This document shows, one piece after another, positions 31,211 through 37,240 of a stretch of 37,240 nt of DNA; positions within the stretch are counted from its first letter, which is position 1; each line of letters begins with the position of its first letter. Position numbers and translations under genes: made by a program. Source of the DNA: Lachnospiraceae bacterium (GTDB lineage Bacteria; Bacillota; Clostridia; Lachnospirales; Lachnospiraceae); NCBI GenBank assembly GCA_017962105.1, contig JAGCVY010000025.1, positions 1 to 37,240 of the forward strand. Direction: 5' to 3'. A model generated the notes under the pieces. The model made no database searches and was not told the DNA's origin. It worked only from the letters and a program-made list of their open reading frames with translations.

Positions 31211-33199
31211 ATGGATAAATTTGTGTTACACGCCCCCTACGCGCCCACCGGCGACCAGCCGGAGGCCATCGAGGCTCTGGTGAAGGGCTTCGAGGAGGGC
31301 AGACAGTTTCAGACGCTTCTCGGCGTCACCGGCTCGGGCAAGACCTTCACGATGGCCAACGTCATCGCGCAGCTCAACCGGCCGACGCTGATCATCTCCC
31401 ACAACAAGACCCTCGCGGCGCAGCTGTACGGCGAGTTCAAGGAGTATTTTCCGGAAAATGCGGTCGAGTACTTCGTGAGTTACTACGACTACTACCAGCC
31501 GGAAGCCTACGTGCCCTCCACGGACACGTACATTGAGAAGGACTCGGACATCAACGACGAGATCGACCGGCTCAGGCACTCCGCGACGGCGGCTCTGACG
31601 GAGAGGCGCGACGTGATCGTGGTGGCCAGCGTCTCGTGCATCTACGGGCTCGGCAGCCCGATCGATTACAAGAATATGACCGTCTCGCTGCGGCCGGGAA
31701 TGGAAATTTCCCGCGAGGCCGTGATCCGGCGGCTGGTGGACATCCAGTACGAGCGGAACGAGATGGATTTCAAGCGCGGCACCTTCCGGGTGCACGGCGA
31801 TGTGATGGAAGTATTTCCCGTGGACGGATCGGGGGAGGCGTACCGCATCGAGTTCTTCGGCGATGAGGTGGAGCGCCTGCAGAGGATCGATCCCCTGAAG
31901 GGAAGGGCCATCGCGGACCTTGCCCACATGGTCATCTTCCCGGCGTCCCACTATGTGGTGGAGCCGGAGCAGATGGAGCGGGCTCTTGCGAACATCGAGA
32001 AGGAGCTTGAGGAGCGCAGGGAGTACTTCCGCGTAAACAACAAGCTTTTAGAGATGCAGCGCATCACGGAGCGGACCCACTACGACATCGAGATGCTTCG
32101 GGAGACCGGCGTGTGCTCGGGCATTGAGAACTACTCGATGCACCTTGCGGGGCTGACGCCGGAGGATTCGCCCAACACGCTGATGGATTATTTTCCGGAT
32201 GATTATCTGATCATCGTGGATGAGTCGCATATCACGATCCCGCAGGTGCGCGGCATGTACAACGGCGATCAGGCGCGCAAGACGACGCTCGTGGATTACG
32301 GGTTCCGCCTTCCCTCCGCCAAATGCAACCGCCCCCTGAACTTCACCGAGTTCGAGGAGCGCATCAACCAGATGCTGTTCGTGTCGGCGACGCCCAACGA
32401 GTACGAGGAGCAGCATGAGCTGGGGCGTGTGGAGCAGATTATCCGGCCCACGGGTCTTCTGGACCCCGAGGTTACGGTGCGGCCCGTGGCGAACCAGATC
32501 GACGACCTGGTCGGCGAGATCAACACCGAGGTCGGACGCGGCAACAAGGTATTGGTGACGACTCTTACGAAGCGCATGGCGGAGGAGCTCACGGACTACC
32601 TGCATCAGGTCGGCATCCGTGTGCGGTATCTCCACTCGGACATCGATACGTTGGAGCGCACCGAGATCATCCGCGATATGCGTCTTGACAAGTTTGACGT
32701 GCTGGTCGGGATCAACCTTCTGCGGGAGGGTTTGGACATCCCCGAGATCGGGCTTGTGGCGATCCTCGACGCGGACAAGGAAGGATTCCTCCGCTCGAAG
32801 ACGTCCCTTGTGCAGACCATCGGCCGTGCTGCGAGAAATGCGGACGGACACGTGGTGATGTACGCCGACACCATGACGGATTCCATGAAGGGCGCCATCG
32901 ACGAGACAAACCGCCGCCGGGCGATCCAGCAGAAATATAACGAGGAACACGGCATCACGCCGCAGACGGTCCGCAAGGCCGTTCGCGAGCTGATCGCCAT
33001 CTCCACGAAGGCCTCCGGACGGCGCGGCGCGGGCAGCGGCATTGAGAAGGATTACGAGTCCATGAACCGCACGGAGCTCGAGCGGCTCATCGAGGCCCTC
33101 ACAAGAAGCATGCACACTGCAGCGGCGGAACTGGATTTCGAGAAGGCTGCGGAGCTGCGTGATGAGATTAGTAAAATCCGAACGGAATATATGCAATGA
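31211..33199 (+). CDS. uvrB: excinuclease ABC subunit UvrB
   Basis: The 662-residue protein is UvrB, which verifies DNA lesions after UvrA loading. Walker [11 protein letters not shown] is near 38-47, the beta-hairpin [12 protein letters not shown] near 92-103, Walker [18 protein letters not shown] near 337-353, helicase motif [20 protein letters not shown] near 530, and the C-terminal UVR motif [16 protein letters not shown] near 640-655. Its stop shares bases with the uvrA start (ATGA at 33196-33199). No good ribosome site stands in front, so it may rely on coupling to prfB. Confidence 0.97.
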   Translation: MDKFVLHAPYAPTGDQPEAIEALVKGFEEGRQFQTLLGVTGSGKTFTMANVIAQLNRPTLIISHNKTLAAQLYGEFKEYFPENAVEYFVSYYDYYQPEAYVPSTDTYIEKDSDINDEIDRLRHSATAALTERRDVIVVASVSCIYGLGSPIDYKNMTVSLRPGMEISREAVIRRLVDIQYERNEMDFKRGTFRVHGDVMEVFPVDGSGEAYRIEFFGDEVERLQRIDPLKGRAIADLAHMVIFPASHYVVEPEQMERALANIEKELEERREYFRVNNKLLEMQRITERTHYDIEMLRETGVCSGIENYSMHLAGLTPEDSPNTLMDYFPDDYLIIVDESHITIPQVRGMYNGDQARKTTLVDYGFRLPSAKCNRPLNFTEFEERINQMLFVSATPNEYEEQHELGRVEQIIRPTGLLDPEVTVRPVANQIDDLVGEINTEVGRGNKVLVTTLTKRMAEELTDYLHQVGIRVRYLHSDIDTLERTEIIRDMRLDKFDVLVGINLLREGLDIPEIGLVAILDADKEGFLRSKTSLVQTIGRAARNADGHVVMYADTMTDSMKGAIDETNRRRAIQQKYNEEHGITPQTVRKAVRELIAISTKASGRRGAGSGIEKDYESMNRTELERLIEALTRSMHTAAAELDFEKAAELRDEISKIRTEYMQ

Positions 33200-36069
33200 G
33201 TGAATCACCGAACAAAAAATACATCCGTATCCGCGGTGCGAAGGAGAATAACTTGAAAGAGCTCTGCGTGGACATTCCCCGCGACGAGTTCGTGGTGCTG
33301 ACGGGCTTAAGCGGCTCCGGCAAATCCTCCCTCGCATTCGATACGATCTACGCCGAAGGGCAGCGGCGCTACATGGAGTCCCTATCCTCGTATGCGCGCA
33401 TGTTCTTAGGGCAGATGGAGAAGCCCGATGTGGAGAGCATCGAAGGTCTTCCCCCGGCCATCTCCATCGACCAGAAGTCAACCAACCGAAACCCCCGTTC
33501 CACCGTGGGAACGGTCACCGAGATCTACGACCACCTGCGTCTTCTGTACGCGCGTGTCGGCACGCCGCACTGTCCCGTGTGCGGCAGGGAGATCAAGCGG
33601 CAGACCGTGGACCAGACCGTGGACGCGCTGATGTCGCTGCCTTCGGGCACGCGCTACCAGCTGTTGGCGCCGATGGTAAGGGGTCGGAAGGGCGAGCACG
33701 CCAAGGTGCTCGAATCCGCCAAGCGAAGCGGTTTCGTTCGTGTCCGGGTGGACGGCAGCGTCTACGACTTGTCGGAGGAGATCAAGCTGGACAAGAACGT
33801 GAAGCATAATATCGAGATCATCGTGGACCGTCTTTCGGCGAAGGAGGGCATTGAAACCCGCCTCACCGATTCCGTGGAGACGTCCCTGCGTCTCGGCGAA
33901 GGACTTCTTCTCGTCGATGTCATCGGAGGGGAGACGCTGACCTTCTCGCAGAATTTTGCGTGTCCCGATTGCGGTATCAGCATCGAGGAGCTGGAGCCGA
34001 GGTCATTTTCCTTCAACAACCCGTTCGGAGCGTGCCCGGCCTGCAACGGCCTCGGGTTCACCATGGAATTTTCCGAGCGGAAGATCGTCCCGGATATGTC
34101 GCTCTCCCTGAACCGGGGAGCGCTGGCGGCGCCGGGATTTCAGTCCAGCGACAAGCGCACCAGCTTCGCATGGGCCTATCTTGAGGGGCTCAGCAGGCAG
34201 TACGGGTTTTCCATGGACACGCCCTACGGCGAGCTGTCCGAGGAAGCCAGACGTGTGCTGATGTACGGAGACGACGGACGAACCGTGAAAGTCCATTACC
34301 TGAGCCGGCGCGGACAGGGTGTCTACGACATCCCCGCGGAAGGCGTGATCCGGAATCTGCAGCAGCGGTATCGGGAGACCGCATCCGAGTCCATGCGGCA
34401 GGAGTACGAATCCTTTATGGACATCTGTCCCTGCAAGGAGTGCAAGGGGCTCCGGCTTCGCAAGGAGGCGCTGGCGGTGACCGTGGGTGACCGCAACATC
34501 GCCGAGGTGTGTGACATGCCGATCCGGACGCTGCGGGATTTCGTGGAAAATCTCGAGCTGACGCCGCAGAAGGCGCAGATTGCCAAACTGATCCTTCGGG
34601 AAATCCGTTCCCGCGTCGGTTTCTTGGTGGAGGTAGGGCTCGACTACCTCACGCTCTCAAGACCGACGGCATCGCTCTCGGGCGGTGAGGCTCAGCGGAT
34701 CCGCCTTGCGACGCAGATCGGGTCCGGACTGGTCGGGGTGGCATACATTCTGGATGAGCCGAGCATCGGTCTGCACCAGAGGGACAACGACCGCCTGCTC
34801 CGGTCCTTAAAGCAGCTTCGCGACCTCGGCAACACGCTGATCGTCGTGGAGCACGACGAGGACACGATGCGCGCTGCCGACTGGGTCATCGACATCGGTC
34901 CGGGAGCGGGACAGCACGGCGGTGAGGTCGTCGCACAGGGAACGGCGGAGGACATCATGGCGTGTCCCCGGTCCATCACCGGCGATTACCTGGCGGGACG
35001 GCGCTTTGTGCCGGTGCCTGCCAAGCGCAGGAAGCCCACCGGATGGATCACCATCAGGGGCGCCCGCGAACACAACTTAAAGAACATCGATGTCAGGGTA
35101 CCGCTCGGCGTGTTCACCTGCGTGACCGGCGTTTCCGGTTCGGGAAAGAGCTCGCTGATCAACGAAGTCCTGTACAAGTCGTTAGCGCGCACGCTAAACC
35201 GCGCGACAACGATCCTGCCGGGAGACCATGACAGCATCGAGGGTACCGAGGCCCTCGACAAGGTGATCGACATCGACCAGTCGCCCATCGGGCGGACTCC
35301 CCGGTCGAACCCCGCAACCTACACGGGCGTTTTCGACCAGATCCGCGATCTCTTCGCATCGACCACGGAGGCGAAGCTGCGCGGCTACAACAAGGGCCGG
35401 TTCAGTTTTAACGTGAAGGGCGGCCGTTGTGAGGCGTGCAAGGGTGACGGGATCGTGAAGATCGAGATGAACTTCCTGCCGGATGTGTACGTCCCGTGCG
35501 AGGTCTGCGGCGGCAAGCGCTACAACCGCGAGACCCTCGAGGCGACCTACCGGGGCAAGAACATCTACGATGTCCTCGACATGCGCGTTGAGGAGGCAGT
35601 GAAGTATTTTGAGAACATCCCCTCCATCAACAACAAGATCAAAACACTGGATGCCGTCGGGCTTTCCTACTTAAAGCTCGGACATCCTTCCACCTCGCTC
35701 TCGGGCGGCGAGGCGCAGCGGATCAAGCTGGCGACCGAACTGGCGCGCCGCAGCACCGGCAAGACCATCTACATTCTGGATGAGCCTACGACGGGACTGC
35801 ATTTTGCGGATGTTCAGAAGCTGGTGGACATTTTACATATGCTGGCGGACGCAGGGAACACCGTGGTTGTAATCGAGCACAACCTCGACGTGATCAAGAC
35901 CGCCGATTATATCATCGACATGGGCCCCGAGGGTGGCGAAGGCGGCGGAACCGTCATCGCGAGCGGTACTCCCGAGGAGATCTGCAAGCATGCCGAATCC
36001 TATACCGGCCAGTACCTGAAGCCGTATCTTCAGCGGAAGACCGGGGCTACACCGGAGAAAAAACGATGA
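33196..36069 (+). CDS. uvrA: excinuclease ABC subunit UvrA
   Basis: The 957-residue protein is UvrA, the damage sensor of nucleotide excision repair. It has two ABC ATPase halves: Walker [14 protein letters not shown] near 36-48 and [11 protein letters not shown] near 646-656, signatures [12 protein letters not shown] near 495 and [12 protein letters not shown] near 835. Zinc modules are CPVC near 126, CPDC/CPAC near 256-284, and CEAC/CEVC near 745-772. It overlaps both uvrB (ATGA) and the following HD-domain gene (ATGA at 36066-36069), giving a tight repair operon. Confidence 0.97.
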   Translation: MSESPNKKYIRIRGAKENNLKELCVDIPRDEFVVLTGLSGSGKSSLAFDTIYAEGQRRYMESLSSYARMFLGQMEKPDVESIEGLPPAISIDQKSTNRNPRSTVGTVTEIYDHLRLLYARVGTPHCPVCGREIKRQTVDQTVDALMSLPSGTRYQLLAPMVRGRKGEHAKVLESAKRSGFVRVRVDGSVYDLSEEIKLDKNVKHNIEIIVDRLSAKEGIETRLTDSVETSLRLGEGLLLVDVIGGETLTFSQNFACPDCGISIEELEPRSFSFNNPFGACPACNGLGFTMEFSERKIVPDMSLSLNRGALAAPGFQSSDKRTSFAWAYLEGLSRQYGFSMDTPYGELSEEARRVLMYGDDGRTVKVHYLSRRGQGVYDIPAEGVIRNLQQRYRETASESMRQEYESFMDICPCKECKGLRLRKEALAVTVGDRNIAEVCDMPIRTLRDFVENLELTPQKAQIAKLILREIRSRVGFLVEVGLDYLTLSRPTASLSGGEAQRIRLATQIGSGLVGVAYILDEPSIGLHQRDNDRLLRSLKQLRDLGNTLIVVEHDEDTMRAADWVIDIGPGAGQHGGEVVAQGTAEDIMACPRSITGDYLAGRRFVPVPAKRRKPTGWITIRGAREHNLKNIDVRVPLGVFTCVTGVSGSGKSSLINEVLYKSLARTLNRATTILPGDHDSIEGTEALDKVIDIDQSPIGRTPRSNPATYTGVFDQIRDLFASTTEAKLRGYNKGRFSFNVKGGRCEACKGDGIVKIEMNFLPDVYVPCEVCGGKRYNRETLEATYRGKNIYDVLDMRVEEAVKYFENIPSINNKIKTLDAVGLSYLKLGHPSTSLSGGEAQRIKLATELARRSTGKTIYILDEPTTGLHFADVQKLVDILHMLADAGNTVVVIEHNLDVIKTADYIIDMGPEGGEGGGTVIASGTPEEICKHAESYTGQYLKPYLQRKTGATPEKKR

Positions 36070-36668
36070 GCAGTTCATTTTACGCCATGTTGTCGCGCAT
36101 GAAATACATCAAGCGCTGGGCGCTGATGAGAAACTCCGAGCCGGAGAACATCAGCGAGCATTCGCTTGAGGTCAGCATGCTCGCCCACGGCCTCGCCGTC
36201 TTAGGCAACCGCCGTCTGGGCAAGCATCTCGACGCCGATCGCGCAGCAGTGATCGGTCTGTATCACGACGCAGGCGAGATCATTACGGGCGATATGCCGA
36301 CGCCGATCAAGTACTACAACCCGCAGATCCAGAGCGTTTTCCACGCCATCGAGGACGATGCCGCGGAGGCTCTGCTTGCGATGCTTCCGGAGGACATCCG
36401 TGAGGATTACCGGGACATTTTCTTCCGCGCCGAGGGCGAGGAGGAGCTGTGGCGGATCGTGAAGGCGGCGGATAAGCTTTCCGCCCTCATCAAATGCATC
36501 GAGGAAGGCAAGGCGGGCAACCGCGAGTTCGACAGTGCGAAGAAGTCGCTGGAGGAGTCGGTTCACGCCCTGCAGGTTCCCGAAGCGGAACTGTTCATGG
36601 AGGAGTTTCTTCCGGCATACTACAGGACGCTGGACGATCTGAGCTCGGACGCGCCCCGGAAACCATAA
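36066..36668 (+). CDS. YfbR-like HD-domain 5'-nucleotidase
   Basis: The 200-residue protein is an HD phosphohydrolase of the YfbR type, which dephosphorylates deoxyribonucleoside 5'-monophosphates. Metal and substrate phrases are [17 protein letters not shown] (His32), YHDAGEI (His67-Asp68), [11 protein letters not shown] and AADKLSALI. It overlaps uvrA by four bases, so it is translated with the repair operon; a link to clearing damaged or excess nucleotides is an inference. Confidence 0.88.
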   Translation: MSSSFYAMLSRMKYIKRWALMRNSEPENISEHSLEVSMLAHGLAVLGNRRLGKHLDADRAAVIGLYHDAGEIITGDMPTPIKYYNPQIQSVFHAIEDDAAEALLAMLPEDIREDYRDIFFRAEGEEELWRIVKAADKLSALIKCIEEGKAGNREFDSAKKSLEESVHALQVPEAELFMEEFLPAYYRTLDDLSSDAPRKP

Positions 36669-36713
36669 TTGCAGTGCCGCGCTGCCCCCGCAGAGCGGTG
36701 CACGGAGGAACGA

Positions 36714-37240
36714 ATGAAACGAGTATTGTATATTGACTTTGAGAACGTCAGTCAGCAGGGACTTCGGGGAATTCAGAAGCTTACGAAAAATGACCTGGTT
36801 CGTATCTTCCTCGGCCCGAAATGTTCCAAAATGTCGCTGATCGACGCCGATCTGGTCTTCCATTGTGACGCCACGGTTGAGCTGATCAAGAACGACCAGA
36901 TCGGGAAAAATGCCCTGGATTTCATCATCATGGTGCATCTTGGGTATGATATTGCCAAGAAGACCGGCAACGCCTACTATGTCGTCTCCAACGACAAGGG
37001 ATATGAGCCGGCCATCAACGAGATGAAGAGCATGACCGGCTGCACCATCGAGCGCCTGCCCAACGTGGATGCGGTTATCGCTCGGGGCGGCGAGGTGAAG
37101 ACAGGGCTGTTCGCGTTTTTGCACCGCCAGACGCCGGTTGCGGACAATACTACCCAGCATGAGGTGCTCGGCAAAAACGTCCGCAAGACCACAACCCGCC
37201 GCGTCGTCGGCAGCGGCGCATCCGCAAAGCCCGCATCCGA
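36714..37240 (+). CDS. PIN/NYN-like domain protein (cut at window end)
   Basis: The visible 175 codons begin MKRVLYIDFENVSQQGL (acidic Asp8 and Glu10 of the PIN/NYN active site), continue with DLVRIFLGP, LDFIIMVHLGYDIAKK and YYVVSNDKGYEPAI (the SNDxGY acid) and then a basic tail. This is the PIN-like/NYN ribonuclease fold. GGAGGAACGA at 36703-36712 precedes ATG 36714. The gene runs past the right edge and its end is not seen. RNA cleavage is expected from the family; the target is unknown. Confidence 0.75.
   Translation, partial: MKRVLYIDFENVSQQGLRGIQKLTKNDLVRIFLGPKCSKMSLIDADLVFHCDATVELIKNDQIGKNALDFIIMVHLGYDIAKKTGNAYYVVSNDKGYEPAINEMKSMTGCTIERLPNVDAVIARGGEVKTGLFAFLHRQTPVADNTTQHEVLGKNVRKTTTRRVVGSGASAKPAS

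Noticed and set aside
11733..34075. Chi-like recombination hotspot as the explanation of ATTTTCCG
   Set aside because: Chi words are strand-biased along a replication arm; here 11 copies are on the plus and 8 on the minus strand.

Overview
The window looks like chromosomal DNA of a low-complexity-wall Firmicute of class Clostridia, most likely a Lachnospiraceae relative. The evidence is the gene content (RecD2, MreB, CvfB, TrxB, SecA with a SEC-C zinc tail, full RF2, UvrB-UvrA, cold-shock protein), strong GGAGG-type ribosome binding sites, and promoters with sigma-A-like -35/-10 boxes. No species can be named from the sequence alone.

The window has two halves of different character. Positions 1-11.6 kb are visibly more AT-rich and accessory: a membrane-anchored putative anti-sigma or sensor protein (cut by or close to the left edge), a run of exported proteins (a C39-like cysteine peptidase, small secreted proteins, a propeller-like lipoprotein, a solute-binding-like lipoprotein), an ABC-2 exporter (ATPase plus large permease), a two-gene cassette of a three-helix membrane protein and a ThsB-like TIR protein, and, on the minus strand, a DUF6017-type replication protein with a small ribbon-helix-helix-like protein. 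The last pair reads away from a tRNA-Ala(CGC) gene at 11632-11704, which looks like the boundary of an integrated element.

From 11.7 kb to the right end the sequence is GC-richer core genome: ptsP, cspA, mreB, recD2, a sugar-phosphate nucleotidyltransferase, comF, (minus strand) cvfB, a CPBP membrane protease, trxB, an ECF sigma factor with its membrane partner, a 1-kb gene-free AT-rich/repeat-rich stretch, secA, a two-helix membrane protein with a Gln-rich tail, and an apparent operon prfB-uvrB-uvrA-yfbR-like HD phosphohydrolase-PIN/NYN-like gene (cut by the right edge). Several of these last genes overlap by ATGA or TAATG junctions, suggesting translational coupling.

The two most unusual signals are (1) the TIR plus membrane-protein pair at 8692-9641, a good candidate for a small abortive-infection type defence system related to Thoeris but with a membrane partner in place of ThsA, and (2) the octamer ATTTTCCG/CGGAAAAT, of which I count 19 copies on both strands between 11.7 and 34.1 kb and none in the accessory left part, several in inverted pairs or at promoters: a pattern resembling a DNA uptake word or a widespread regulator site. 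A 1-kb intergenic region before secA additionally holds a cluster of DnaA-box-like sites, two TGACAA/TTGTCA palindromes and a set of GCACCGCC/GGCGGTGC hairpins.
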